From positions 1-64,000 of the forward strand of contig NZ_JAUEPL010000038.1 of NCBI RefSeq assembly GCF_030406405.1: DNA of 64,000 bases, written 5' to 3'. Origin of the DNA: Streptomyces ficellus. GTDB lineage: Bacteria; Actinomycetota; Actinomycetes; Streptomycetales; Streptomycetaceae. Made by a program: the position numbers and the translations under genes. Every line of letters starts with the position of its first letter. The first letter of the stretch is position 1. Shown here piece by piece: positions 25,179 to 34,140 of the stretch. The notes under the pieces were generated by a model. The model worked only from the letters and a program-made list of their open reading frames with translations. It ran no database searches and was not told the DNA's origin.

Positions 25179-25891
25179 CCGCACTCCTGGAGGTCGAGGA
25201 CCTCAGGGTCGCCTACGGCAAGATCGAAGCCGTCAAAGGCATCTCCTTCTCCGTCGAGGCCGGCCAGGTCGTCACCCTCATCGGCACCAACGGCGCCGGC
25301 AAGACCACCACACTGCGCACCCTCTCCGGGCTCCTCAAGCCCTCCGGCGGCAAGATCCACTTCGACGGCCAGGTGCTCAACGGCACCCCCGCCCACAAGA
25401 TCGTCGCCCTGGGCATGGCCCACTCCCCCGAAGGCAGGCACATCTTCCCCCGCCTGACCATCGCCGAAAACCTCCAGCTCGGCGCCTTCCTCCGCAACGA
25501 CAAAGCCGGCATCGAAAAAGACATCCAGCGCGCCTACGACCTCTTCCCCATCCTCGGCGAACGCCGCAAGCAGGCCGCCGGAACCCTCTCCGGCGGCGAA
25601 CAGCAAATGCTCGCCATGGGCAGGGCCCTCATGTCCCAGCCCAAACTGCTCATGCTCGACGAGCCCTCCATGGGCCTCTCCCCGATCATGATGCAGAAGA
25701 TCATGGCCACCATCAGCGAGCTCAAGGCCCAAGGCACCACCATCCTGCTCGTCGAGCAGAACGCCCAAGCCGCGCTGTCCCTCGCCGACCACGCCTACGT
25801 CATGGAAACCGGCACCATCAAACTCTCCGGCACCGGCCAAGACCTCCTCCACGACGAGTCCGTCCGCAAGACCTACCTCGGCGAGGACTGA
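25175..25891 (+). CDS. livF: Branched-chain amino acid ABC transporter ATPase LivF
   Basis: A 238-residue ATPase of normal length. Walker A TLIGTNGAGKTTTLRTLSG, signature LSGGEQQMLAMGRAL, Walker B LLMLDEPSMGLSP, H-loop LLVEQNAQ. It forms the ATPase pair with LivG on the inner side of the membrane. GTG start overlaps the livG stop by four bases (GTGA). Last gene of the operon; a strong hairpin follows. Confidence 0.95.
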   Translation: MTALLEVEDLRVAYGKIEAVKGISFSVEAGQVVTLIGTNGAGKTTTLRTLSGLLKPSGGKIHFDGQVLNGTPAHKIVALGMAHSPEGRHIFPRLTIAENLQLGAFLRNDKAGIEKDIQRAYDLFPILGERRKQAAGTLSGGEQQMLAMGRALMSQPKLLMLDEPSMGLSPIMMQKIMATISELKAQGTTILLVEQNAQAALSLADHAYVMETGTIKLSGTGQDLLHDESVRKTYLGED

Positions 25892-25903
25892 CCCCTACGC
25901 ACA

Positions 25904-25939
25904 CGAGAGGGCCCACCCGGTAACGGGCGGGCCCTCTCG
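25904..25939. terminator. Bidirectional terminator between livF and the response regulator gene
   Basis: An 11-bp perfect stem, CGAGAGGGCCC (25904-25914) with GGGCCCTCTCG (25929-25939), plus inner CCC/GGG pairing. It lies between two convergent stop codons. Confidence 0.85.
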
Positions 25940-25950
25940 TCGTCCACGTA

Positions 25951-26610
25951 CTACTGACCCTTCGCGGCCTTCTTCTCCTCGGCGTCCTCGATGACCGCCT
26001 CCGCCACCTGCTGCATCGACATCCGCCGGTCCATCGACGTCTTCTGGATCCACCGGAAAGCCGCCGGCTCCGACAGCCCGTACTGCGTCTGCAGAATGCT
26101 CTTCGCCCGGTCCACCAGCTTCCGCGTCTCCAACCGCTGCGAGAGGTCCGCGACCTCCTTCTCCAGCGCCTTCAGCTCCGCGAACCGCGACACCGCCATC
26201 TCGATGGCCGGCACCACATCGCTCTTGCTGAACGGCTTCACCAGATACGCCATCGCCCCGGCGTCCCGAGCCCGCTCCACCAGATCCCGCTGCGAGAACG
26301 CCGTCAGCATCAGCACAGGCGCGATCGACTCACCCGCGATCTTCTCCGCGGCGGAGATCCCGTCCAGGACGGGCATCTTCACATCCAGGATCACCAGATC
26401 CGGCCGGTGCTCCCTGGCCAGCTCCACGGCCCGGGCGCCGTCACCGGCCTCGCCGACGACCGAATAGCCCTCTTCCTCAAGCATCTCTTTCAGGTCGAGG
26501 CGAATGAGGGCCTCGTCCTCCGCGATGACGACACGGGTCGTCAGCGGCGGGACGTGAGACTTGTCGTCATCGTCGGCGGCGACGGGCTGGGGCGACTCGG
26601 GGGCGGTCAC
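25951..26610 (-). CDS. Response regulator with ANTAR RNA-binding domain
   Basis: A 219-residue protein. The receiver domain (about 28-145) has the acidic pocket VVIAEDEALI, phosphoacceptor Asp in LVILDVKMPVLDG, LTAFSQ and VKPF. The ANTAR domain (about 155-212) has LETRKLVDRAKSILQTQYGL and AAFRWIQKTSMDRRMSMQQV. ANTAR regulators bind paired hexaloop hairpins in RNA and prevent termination; M. tuberculosis PdtaR is the closest well-known relative. No adjacent sensor kinase is present. Start GTG at 26610 has GAGGAG upstream; an ATG at 26628 is possible. Two ANTAR-type hairpins were not found nearby. Confidence 0.93.
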   Translation of the reverse strand: MTAPESPQPVAADDDDKSHVPPLTTRVVIAEDEALIRLDLKEMLEEEGYSVVGEAGDGARAVELAREHRPDLVILDVKMPVLDGISAAEKIAGESIAPVLMLTAFSQRDLVERARDAGAMAYLVKPFSKSDVVPAIEMAVSRFAELKALEKEVADLSQRLETRKLVDRAKSILQTQYGLSEPAAFRWIQKTSMDRRMSMQQVAEAVIEDAEEKKAAKGQ

Positions 26611-26711
26611 GCGGGCTCCTCGTTCCAAGGGCAGGTACAGCTCCCCATGAGCCTACCTAGCTGCGGTATGGTGGACGAGCAGCAGGTGAAGGGAAACCTT
26701 CGATTCTGCGA

Positions 26712-26786
26712 GCCCCGGTAGCCCAATCGGTTAGAGGCCGTGCTCTCAAACAGCATCCAGTGTGGGTTCGAATCCCACCCGGGGTA
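26712..26786 (+). tRNA. tRNA with anticodon CAA (nominal Leu), short variable loop
   Basis: A 75-nt cloverleaf can be folded: acceptor GCCCCGG/CCGGGGT (one G-U pair), discriminator A86, D-arm with three pairs and G18-G19, anticodon arm GTGCT-CTCAAAC-AGCAT with CAA at 26747-26749, five-base variable loop, T-arm GTGGG-TTCGAAT-CCCAC. CCA is not encoded. CAA reads the Leu codon UUG, but bacterial tRNA-Leu normally has a long variable arm, absent here. A GAAGG-GAAA-CCTTC hairpin (26688-26701) lies just upstream. Confidence 0.8.
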
Positions 26787-26981
26787 CTTTTCCTTCGTTT
26801 CCAAGGTCGCCGTGCGGTCACTCAAATTCTCTTGATCGCGGTAGGCTGCCTTCTTTTGCCTGCGGAACAACCGGCCACGCCGGCCTCGACCGCGGGTACG
26901 ACATCCAGTCACGCAACTCCGTCGCCCGACGCGCGTCCGTCGCGCTCATGGACGCGCATGTCGGGCCGAAGCACTGAGGTG

Positions 26982-28412
26982 TTACGCGAGCGGTTCGCCG
27001 ATGCGGTGGACGCGGACCAGGTTGGTGGAGCCGGAGACGCCCGGTGGGGAGCCGGCCGTGATGATGACGACGTCGTCCTTCCGGCAGCGGCCGATCTTCT
27101 GGAGGTGCTCGTCCACCTGGGCGACCATCGCGTCGGTGGAGTCGACATGGGGGCCGAGGAAGGTTTCCACGCCCCAGGTGAGGTTGAGCTGGGAGCGGGT
27201 GGCCGGGTCGGGGGTGAAGGCCAGGAGCGGGATCGGGGAGCGGTAGCGGGAGAGGCGTTTGGCGGTGTCGCCGGACTGGGTGAAGGCGACGAGGTATGTG
27301 GCGCCGAGGAAGTCGCCCATTTCGGCGGCCGCGCGGGCGACGGCGCCGCCTTGGGTGCGGGGCTTGTTGCGTTCGGTGAGTGGGGAGAGGCCCTTGGCGA
27401 GGACGTCTTCCTCGGCGGCTTCCACGATGCGGCTCATGGTGCGGACCGTGGCGATGGGGTAGGCGCCGACGCTGGTCTCGCCGGAGAGCATGACGGCGTC
27501 GGTGCCGTCGATGACGGCGTTGGCGACGTCGCTGGCCTCGGCGCGGGTGGGGCGGGAGTTGTCGATCATCGAGTCGAGCATCTGGGTGGCGACGATGACC
27601 GGTTTGGCGTTGCGCTTGGCGAGTTTGATGGCGCGCTTTTGGACGATGGGGACCTGTTCGAGGGGCATTTCGACGCCGAGGTCGCCGCGGGCGACCATGA
27701 TGCCGTCGAAGGCGGCGACGATGTCGTCGATGTTGTCGACGGCTTGGGGTTTCTCGATTTTGGCGATGACGGGTACGCGGCGGCCTTCTTCGTCCATGAC
27801 GCGGTGGACGTCTTCGATGTCGCGTCCGCTGCGTACGAAGGAGAGGGCGATGATGTCGGCGCCGGTGCGCAGTGCCCAGCGGAGGTCTTCGACGTCCTTG
27901 TCGGAGAGGGCGGGGACGGAGACGGCGACGCCGGGGAGGTTGAGGCCCTTGTTGTCGGAGACCATGCCGCCTTCGACGACGCGGGTGTGGACGCGGGGTC
28001 CGTCGACGCCGGTGACGTGGAGGGCGACGCGGCCGTCGTCGACGAGGATGCGTTCGCCGGGGGTGACGTCGGTGGCGAGGCCGTGGTAGGTGGTGCCGCA
28101 GGTGTGGCGGTCGCCTTGGACGCCGGGTTCGGCGGTGATGGTGAAGTCGTCGCCGCGTTCAAGGAGTACGGGGCCTTCGCGGAAGCGTCCGAGGCGGATC
28201 TTCGGGCCTTGAAGGTCGGCGAGTACGCCGACGCTTCGGCCGGTTTCGTCGGAGGCTTTACGTACGTGTTGGTAGCGCTGTTCGTGGTCGGCGTAGGTGC
28301 CGTGGCTGAGGTTGAAGCGGGCGACGTCCATTCCGGCTTCGACCAGTGCCTTGATCTGGTCGTATGTGTCGGTGGCTGGGCCCAGGGTGCAGACGATTTT
28401 GGCTCGGCGCAT
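26982..28412 (-). CDS. pyk: Pyruvate kinase
   Basis: A 476-residue enzyme converting phosphoenolpyruvate and ADP to pyruvate and ATP, the last step of glycolysis. N-terminus MRRAKIVCTLGPATDTYDQI with the family RFNLSHG; catalytic-site signature IAKIEKPQAVDNID with the active-site Lys; MVARGDLGVEMP binding Mg/PEP; C-terminal domain from about residue 340. Length is normal. Start ATG at 28412. Streptomyces usually have two pyk genes. Confidence 0.97.
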   Translation of the reverse strand: MRRAKIVCTLGPATDTYDQIKALVEAGMDVARFNLSHGTYADHEQRYQHVRKASDETGRSVGVLADLQGPKIRLGRFREGPVLLERGDDFTITAEPGVQGDRHTCGTTYHGLATDVTPGERILVDDGRVALHVTGVDGPRVHTRVVEGGMVSDNKGLNLPGVAVSVPALSDKDVEDLRWALRTGADIIALSFVRSGRDIEDVHRVMDEEGRRVPVIAKIEKPQAVDNIDDIVAAFDGIMVARGDLGVEMPLEQVPIVQKRAIKLAKRNAKPVIVATQMLDSMIDNSRPTRAEASDVANAVIDGTDAVMLSGETSVGAYPIATVRTMSRIVEAAEEDVLAKGLSPLTERNKPRTQGGAVARAAAEMGDFLGATYLVAFTQSGDTAKRLSRYRSPIPLLAFTPDPATRSQLNLTWGVETFLGPHVDSTDAMVAQVDEHLQKIGRCRKDDVVIITAGSPPGVSGSTNLVRVHRIGEPLA

Positions 28413-28515
28413 GGTCCGAGCCTATGGCTTACCGGTGGGTAGACCACGGGTGTCGTGTGACTGCTCAACCACCTTTGTGTTGAGGCGGAGTTGACAAGTG
28501 TTGAATTGTGCGGAG

Positions 28516-28535
28516 GGGCGCTCTGTTGAGCGCCC
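28516..28535 (-). terminator. Hairpin downstream of the SIMPL gene
   Basis: Eight-bp stem GGGCGCTC/GAGCGCCC with a four-base loop, 12 bp past the stop of the SIMPL gene and before pyk in the same direction. Confidence 0.6.
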
Positions 28536-28546
28536 GGATGGCGTGG

Positions 28547-29242
28547 TCAGAGCCGTGGGGGGTGCATGGTGAATCGGGCGTTGACCTGCGCGGTGACGGT
28601 CTGGCGCTGGGGTTCGAGGTCGAGTGCGGGGGCGGCCTGTTCGGTGGCTTCGGCGGCGGCGAAGGCCATGCGGGCTCCGGCGGGGGCCGGGGGGAGGTAG
28701 GGGGTGGTGTTCTCGGCGCCGAGGTCGGCGAGTTCGACGAGGGCCGCGAGGTGGGTGCCGAGGGCCTGGGCGTATTCGCGGGCGCGTTGGACGGCTTCTT
28801 TGACGGCTTGGCGGCGGGCTTCGCCATGGGCGGGTGAGTCGGGGCGCAGGGCCCACCAGGGGCCGTCGATGCGGGTGAGTTCGAGGTCGGCGAGGCGGGT
28901 GGTGAGTTCGCCGAGGGCGGTGAAGTCGGTGAGTTCGGCGGTGAGGTGGACGCGGCCGTGGTAGGCGCGGACGCGTTCGGCGCGGCCGTGGCGAGTGAGT
29001 TCGGGGGTGATGGAGAAGGCTCCGGTTTCGAGCTTTTCGACGGCTTCGCCGTAGGACTTGATGAGGTCGAGGGCGGTGGCGTTGCGGCGGGTGAGGTCGT
29101 CGAGTGCGCTGCGCCGGTCGGTGCCCCGGGCGGAGACGGTGATGCCGATGCGGGCGATCTCGGGGTCCACTTCGAGGCGGGCTTCGCCGCGTACGGCGAC
29201 GCGTGGCGCGTCGGGGGTGCCGTAGGGGAGGTCGCTGGTCAT
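28547..29242 (-). CDS. SIMPL (DUF541) domain protein
   Basis: A 231-residue protein with the SIMPL/DUF541 fold, recognised from VAVRGEARLEVDPEIARIGI near the start, TARVRAYHGRVHLTAELTDF-like strands and AVKEAVQRAREYAQALGTHL, ending with a beta-strand QTVTAQVNARFTM. Relatives include oxidative stress protein YggE and a 26-kDa periplasmic immunogenic protein; molecular function is unclear. Unlike most YggE proteins there is no signal peptide, so it is probably cytoplasmic. Divergent from the 5'-nucleotidase gene. Confidence 0.85.
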   Translation of the reverse strand: MTSDLPYGTPDAPRVAVRGEARLEVDPEIARIGITVSARGTDRRSALDDLTRRNATALDLIKSYGEAVEKLETGAFSITPELTRHGRAERVRAYHGRVHLTAELTDFTALGELTTRLADLELTRIDGPWWALRPDSPAHGEARRQAVKEAVQRAREYAQALGTHLAALVELADLGAENTTPYLPPAPAGARMAFAAAEATEQAAPALDLEPQRQTVTAQVNARFTMHPPRL

Positions 29243-29351
29243 GGCGGGTCATTTCCTCCTGGTCATCCAATCGAAACCTGGCGCGTCTACCGCTGGGTAG
29301 CTGCTCTGCGCCAGAATCTACGCGCGTTGTGCACTGGACGAAGGAGATCAC

Positions 29352-31136
29352 ATGCCGCTGAACCGTAGGACTTTCCTGGAGCGGTCGGCCGCCGCCGGCG
29401 CTGGTGTGGCCGTTGCCGGGGCGGTGGGGGCGCCGGCGTCGGCGGCGGCGCGGGAGAAGCGGTACTCCTTCACCGTCATGGGCACCACGGACCTGCACGG
29501 CAATGTCTTCAACTGGGACTACTTCACGGACCGGGAGTTCGACGACAAGGCGCACAATGACGTCGGTCTGGCGAAGATCTCCACGCTGGTGGAGCGGGTG
29601 CGTGCGGAGAAGGGCCGGGGCAACACTCTGCTGATCGACGCGGGTGACACCATCCAGGGCACCCAGCTGTCGTACTACTACGCCAAGGTGGATCCGATCA
29701 CCGCCGAGCGCGGGCCCGTGCATCCCATGGCGCAGGCGATGAACGCGATCGGGTACGACGCGGCCGCGCTCGGCAACCATGAGTTCAACTACGGCATACC
29801 GGTGCTGCGGAAGTTCCAGGAGCAGTGCGACTTCCCGCTGCTCGGTGCCAACGCGCTGGACGCGAAGACGCTGCGCCCGGCGTTCCCCCCGTACAGCATG
29901 CACCGGCTGCGTACGCCGTGCGGCCGGGATGTGCGGGTGGCGGTCCTCGGGCTGACGAACCCCGGTATCGCCATCTGGGACAAGGCGAACGTCAGCGGCC
30001 GGATGGTGTTCCCGGGTCTTGAGGAGCAGGCCGCGAAGTGGGTGCCGAAGCTGCGCTCGATGGGCGCGGACGTGGTGATCGTGTCGGCGCATTCGGGGTC
30101 GAGCGGTACCTCGTCGTACGGGGATCAGCTTCCGTACGTCGAGAACGCGGCCGCGCTGGTGGCGGAGCAGGTGCCGGGCATCGACGCGATCCTGGTCGGT
30201 CACGCGCACACGGAGATCCCGGAGTACCGGGTGAGGAACAAGGAGACGGGCAGGGACGTCGTGCTGTCGGAGCCGCTGAAGTGGGGGCAGCGGCTGACGC
30301 TGTTCGACTTCGGTGTGGTGTGGTCGAAGGGGCGCTGGGTGGTGGAGAGGGTCGGCGCGCGGGTGCTGAACTCCAACACCGTCGAGGAGGACCCTCGGAT
30401 CGTCAAGCTGCTGGGTGATGAGCACGAGAAGGTCGTGGCGTACGTCAACCAGGTGATCGGCACGGCGACGGTGGCGATGTCCACGGCGCAGGCGCCGTGG
30501 AAGGACGAGCCGATCATCGATCTGATCAACCATGTGCAGGCGGAGACGGTGCGGGCGGCGCTGGCGGGTGGCGAGTACGCGTCGCTGCCCGTCTTGTCGC
30601 AGGCGTCGTGTTTCTCGCGTACGGCGAGGATTCCTGCCGGTGAGGTGACGATCCGGGACGCGGCGGGGCTGTACCCGTTCGAGAACACGCTGGAGGCCCG
30701 TGTGCTGACGGGGGCGCAGCTGAGGGACTATCTGGAATTTTCCGCGCGGTATTACGTGCGGACGCCGGCGGATGCTCCGGTGGACACCGCGAAGCTGACG
30801 AACGCCGGCGGGACGCCGGATTACAACTACGACGCTGTGTATGGCCTGACGTATGAGATCGACATCGCGAAGCCGGCGGGTTCGCGGATCGTGAATCTGT
30901 CGTTCGAGGGGAGGCCGCTGGACCCGGCGGCGCGGTTCGTGCTGGCGGTGAACAACTACCGGGCGTCCGGTGGCGGTGCGTTCCCGCATGTGGCGGGGGC
31001 GAAGCAGGTGTGGGCGAACTCGGAGGAGATCCGGAACACGATCATCCAGTGGGTGCGGGCGCAGGGGACGGTCGACCCGGGCCGGTTCGCGTCGGTGGAC
31101 TGGAGGCTGACCCGGGACGGCGTGCCGGTCTTCTAA
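29352..31136 (+). CDS. Tat-exported bifunctional metallophosphatase/5'-nucleotidase
   Basis: A 594-residue exported phosphatase of the UshA/CpdB family, expected to release phosphate from extracellular nucleotides. Tat signal NRRTFLERSAAAGAGVA at the N-terminus. Two-metal phosphoesterase domain with TTDLHGNVFNWDY, DAGDTIQGTQLSY, ALGNHEFNYG, VSAHSG and VGHAHTEIPE; C-terminal nucleotidase domain from about residue 360 with YPFENTLEARVLTG for substrate stacking. Start ATG at 29352 after GAAGGAG. The stop overlaps that of the convergent hydroxylase gene. Confidence 0.95.
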   Translation: MPLNRRTFLERSAAAGAGVAVAGAVGAPASAAAREKRYSFTVMGTTDLHGNVFNWDYFTDREFDDKAHNDVGLAKISTLVERVRAEKGRGNTLLIDAGDTIQGTQLSYYYAKVDPITAERGPVHPMAQAMNAIGYDAAALGNHEFNYGIPVLRKFQEQCDFPLLGANALDAKTLRPAFPPYSMHRLRTPCGRDVRVAVLGLTNPGIAIWDKANVSGRMVFPGLEEQAAKWVPKLRSMGADVVIVSAHSGSSGTSSYGDQLPYVENAAALVAEQVPGIDAILVGHAHTEIPEYRVRNKETGRDVVLSEPLKWGQRLTLFDFGVVWSKGRWVVERVGARVLNSNTVEEDPRIVKLLGDEHEKVVAYVNQVIGTATVAMSTAQAPWKDEPIIDLINHVQAETVRAALAGGEYASLPVLSQASCFSRTARIPAGEVTIRDAAGLYPFENTLEARVLTGAQLRDYLEFSARYYVRTPADAPVDTAKLTNAGGTPDYNYDAVYGLTYEIDIAKPAGSRIVNLSFEGRPLDPAARFVLAVNNYRASGGGAFPHVAGAKQVWANSEEIRNTIIQWVRAQGTVDPGRFASVDWRLTRDGVPVF

Positions 31137-32599
31137 CGGTTGCGTGGGGTGTGCAGGGGCGTCTGGCTGGGAATGCCGGGCGCCTCGTGCCGTTCGAGGC
31201 CGAAGGTGGTGAAGGCGGTGCGGCGCGGGAGGGGGTAGGGCTCCTTGCCGGTGAGGTGGTTGAGGATGGTGGCGCTGCGCCAGGCGGCGAGGCCGAGGTC
31301 GGGGGCGCCGACGCCGTGGGTGTGTGTCTCGGCGTTCTGTACATAGATGGAGCCGGTGACGGAGGGGTCGAGGACGAGCCGGTAGTGGGCGTCGATGCGG
31401 GGGCGGTCGTGGGAGTCGCGCCGCATGTAGGGGTCGAGGCCGGCGAGGATGCGGTCCAGGGGGCGTTCGCGGTAGCCGGTGGCGAGGATGACGGCGTCGG
31501 TGGTGAGGCGGTCGCGGGTGCCCTGCTGGATGTGTTCGAGGTGGAGTTCCACTTTGGTGGTGGCGAGGCGTCCGGCGGTGCGGACGCGTACGCCGGGGGT
31601 GAGGACGGCGTCGGGCCAGCCGCCGTGGAGGGTGCGGCGGTAGAGCTCGTCGTGGATGGCGGCGATGGTGTCGGTGTCGATGCCTTTGTGGAGTTGCCAT
31701 TGGCGGGGCACGAGGTCGCTGCGTACGTGTTCGGGGAGGGCGTGGAAGTAGCGGGTGTAGTCGGGGGTGAAGTGTTCGAGGCCGAGTTTGGAGTACTCCA
31801 TGGGGGCGAAGGCCTCGGTGCGGGTGAGCCAGTGGATCTTCTCGGCTCCGGTGGGGCGGGTGCGCAGGAGGTCGAGGAAGATCTCGGCGCCCGATTGGCC
31901 CGAGCCGATGACGGTGATGTGTTCGGCGGCGAGGAGCCGTTCGCGGTGGTGGAGGTAGTCGGCGGAGTGGATGACGGGCACGGCGGGTTGTTCGGCGAGG
32001 GGCCGCAGGGGGTCGGGGATGTAGGGCTCGGTGCCGACGCCGAGAACGAGGTGGCGGGTGTGGGTGCGGCCGAGGGCTTCGGCTTCGCCGGTCTGGTCGA
32101 GCTGGGTGTAGTCGACTTCGAAGACGTCGCGTTCGGCGTTCCAGCGGACGGCGTCGACCTGGTGGCCGAAGTGGAGGGTGGGGAGGTGGCCGCTGACCCA
32201 GCGGCAGTAGGCGTCGTATTCGGCGCGGTGGGTGTGGAAGCGCTCGGCGAAGTAGAAGGGGTAGAGGCGGTCGCGGCTGCGGAGGTAGTTGAGGAATGAC
32301 CAGGGGCTGGTGGGGTCGGCGAGGGTGACGAGGTCGGCGAGGAAGGGGACTTGGAGGGTGGTGCCTTCGATGAGCTGGCCGGGGTGCCAGCAGAAGGTGG
32401 GGCGCTGTTCGTAGAAGGCGGCGTCGAGGCCTCCGGGTACGCCGTCGGCGAGGGCGGCGAGGGAGAGGTTGAACGGGCCGATGCCGATGCCCACCAGGTC
32501 GTGGGGGTGGTGGGGGTCCATCCGCGCCGCCTGGGTGGCCTGGGTGGGCTGGTGTTCCTCGGCGTGCGGGGTGGGTGCGGGCTGGGGCGTGCCGGTCAT
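31133..32599 (-). CDS. FAD/NADPH-dependent lysine/ornithine/diamine N-hydroxylase (DesB-like)
   Basis: A 488-residue flavin N-monooxygenase (IucD/SidA/PvdA/DesB family) that hydroxylates the terminal amine of lysine, ornithine or a diamine. FAD motif VGIGIGPFNLSLAALA, NADPH motif TVIGSGQSGAEIFLDLL, C-terminal LATGYRERPLD. A polar N-terminal extension of about 30 residues precedes the FAD motif. Start ATG at 32599 overlaps the upstream decarboxylase stop (ATGA), so the two act together. DesB, which makes N-hydroxycadaverine for desferrioxamine, is the best-known match. No acyltransferase or NIS synthetase gene is adjacent, so the end product is unknown. Confidence 0.92.
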   Translation of the reverse strand: MTGTPQPAPTPHAEEHQPTQATQAARMDPHHPHDLVGIGIGPFNLSLAALADGVPGGLDAAFYEQRPTFCWHPGQLIEGTTLQVPFLADLVTLADPTSPWSFLNYLRSRDRLYPFYFAERFHTHRAEYDAYCRWVSGHLPTLHFGHQVDAVRWNAERDVFEVDYTQLDQTGEAEALGRTHTRHLVLGVGTEPYIPDPLRPLAEQPAVPVIHSADYLHHRERLLAAEHITVIGSGQSGAEIFLDLLRTRPTGAEKIHWLTRTEAFAPMEYSKLGLEHFTPDYTRYFHALPEHVRSDLVPRQWQLHKGIDTDTIAAIHDELYRRTLHGGWPDAVLTPGVRVRTAGRLATTKVELHLEHIQQGTRDRLTTDAVILATGYRERPLDRILAGLDPYMRRDSHDRPRIDAHYRLVLDPSVTGSIYVQNAETHTHGVGAPDLGLAAWRSATILNHLTGKEPYPLPRRTAFTTFGLERHEAPGIPSQTPLHTPRNR

Positions 32600-33972
32600 C
32601 GGGTGGTGCTGCCTTCCACGAGTGCGGTGAGGTGGGCGAGGTCGTCGGGGGTGGTGTGGGGGTTGAGGAGGGTGGCTTTGAGCCAGAGGCGGCCGTCTGC
32701 GCGGGCGCGGCCGAGGACGGCGTGGCCCTGGGTGAGGAGGGCGCGGCGGGTGGCGGCGACCGCGTGGTCCGTGGCGTCGGTGGGGCGGAAGAGGACGGTG
32801 GTGAGGGTGGGGCGCTGGTGGAGCTGGAGGTGGGGGCTTTTCTCGATGAGGTCGGCGAGGTGGTCTGCGGTGGTGCAGACGCGGTCGACGAGGGTGCCCA
32901 GTCCGGTGCGGCCGAGGGCGCGGAGGGTGACGGCGACTTTGAGAATGTCGGGGCGGCGGGTGGTGCGCGGGGAGCGGCCGAGGAGGTCGGGGATGCCGGC
33001 GTGGGTGTCGTCGTCGGGGTTGAGGTAGTCGGCGGTGTGGCCGAGCGCGGCGAGCTGTGCGGTGTCGGATACGGCGAGGAGTCCGGCGGCGACGGGTTGC
33101 CAGCCGAGTTTGTGCAGGTCGAGGGTGACGGTGCGGGCGCGGTCGAGGCCGGTGAGGAGGTGGCGGCGGGCGGCGCTGAACAGGAGCGGTCCGCCGTAGG
33201 CGGCGTCGATGTGGAGGGTGGCGCCGTGCGTGTCGCACAGGTCGGCGATGTCGGCGAGGGGGTCGATGCTGCCGGTGTCGGTGGTGCCGGCGGTGGCGGT
33301 GACGAACAGGGGGCCGCGCAGGTCGGTGAGGACGGCGGCGAGGGCGGTGAGGTCGATGGTTCCGCCGGGGGCGGGGACGGTGACCGGTTCGGGCAGGCCG
33401 AGGAGCCAGGCGGCGCGGCGGATGGAGTGGTGGGTGTTGGCGCCGCAGACGGTCTGGAGGGTGGGGCCGTGGTGCTCGCGGGCGAGGAGGAGGGCGAGTT
33501 GGTTGGACTCGGTGCCGCCGGTGGTGACGAGGGCGTCGGGGCGCGGGGCGGTGGGGTAGGTCTCGGAGGCGAGGGCGCGGGTGACGAGCTGTTCGAGTAC
33601 GGAGGCGGCGGGGGCCTGGTCCCAGGAGTCGAGGGAGGGGTTGAGCGCGGAGGCGGCGAGGTCCGCGGCGGCGGCGAGCGCGAGGGGCGGGGTGTGGAGG
33701 TGGGCCGCGCAGTGCGGGTGGGCGGGGTCGGCGGCTCCATGGGCGAAGGTGCCGATGAGGGTGCGGAGGGCTTCGTCGGCGCCGGTTCCGGTGTCGGGGA
33801 GTACGTCTCCCACGGCGCCCCGCACGTGTGCGGCGACGGCGTCGGGGCCGCCGGCGGGGAGCGGGCCGCTGCGGGTGACGGCGCCGTGGTGGAGGGCGTC
33901 GAGCACGGTGTCGAGGAGCGGCCGCAGGGCCTCGGGACCTTCGGGGCCTCCGGCGAGGGGCGGGGTGCTCAT
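32596..33972 (-). CDS. PLP-dependent amino acid decarboxylase (DesA-like)
   Basis: A 458-residue group II decarboxylase, like lysine decarboxylase DesA or diaminobutyrate decarboxylase. Key features: TTGGTESNQLALLLAREHH, the stacking His in NTHHSIRRAAWLLG, DAAYGGPLLFS with the Asp that holds the pyridine ring, and PLP lysine in TLDLHKLGWQP. Start ATG at 33972; the frame extends to 34116 only through the GC-rich repeat. Translationally coupled to the downstream hydroxylase. By analogy it makes the diamine that is then N-hydroxylated. Lys versus Orn versus diaminobutyrate cannot be told. Confidence 0.9.
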   Translation of the reverse strand: MSTPPLAGGPEGPEALRPLLDTVLDALHHGAVTRSGPLPAGGPDAVAAHVRGAVGDVLPDTGTGADEALRTLIGTFAHGAADPAHPHCAAHLHTPPLALAAAADLAASALNPSLDSWDQAPAASVLEQLVTRALASETYPTAPRPDALVTTGGTESNQLALLLAREHHGPTLQTVCGANTHHSIRRAAWLLGLPEPVTVPAPGGTIDLTALAAVLTDLRGPLFVTATAGTTDTGSIDPLADIADLCDTHGATLHIDAAYGGPLLFSAARRHLLTGLDRARTVTLDLHKLGWQPVAAGLLAVSDTAQLAALGHTADYLNPDDDTHAGIPDLLGRSPRTTRRPDILKVAVTLRALGRTGLGTLVDRVCTTADHLADLIEKSPHLQLHQRPTLTTVLFRPTDATDHAVAATRRALLTQGHAVLGRARADGRLWLKATLLNPHTTPDDLAHLTALVEGSTTR

Positions 33973-34080
33973 GCTGCCAGCGTGGCCCGGCGGGGCGGGG
34001 CGTGGCCGTGCTGCGGGGGGATCGCAACCCGAAAGGGGGACGGCGGTGGGGGCGGGCGGGCCGGGCGTGCTATGGGCGGG

Positions 34081-34140
34081 GCGCACCGCCGGGGGGCGCA
34101 CCGCCGGGGGGCGCACCGCCGCGGGGGCGCACCCGCGGGT
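34081..34140. repeat. 15-bp tandem repeat downstream of pepN
   Basis: GCGCACCGCCGGGGG at 34081-34095 and 34096-34110, then a variant at 34111-34125 and a degenerate fourth unit. It lies between the pepN stop and the decarboxylase start, which share strand. Confidence 0.85.

Noticed and set aside
26787..26981. Coding frames directly after the tRNA
   Set aside because: They begin inside the tRNA and translate its T-arm; no gene-like content.
28422..33740. 1772-codon minus-strand open frame
   Set aside because: Runs across pyk leader, SIMPL, the plus-strand nucleotidase and both Des-like genes in a wrong frame; Pro/Ser/Arg/His low complexity only.
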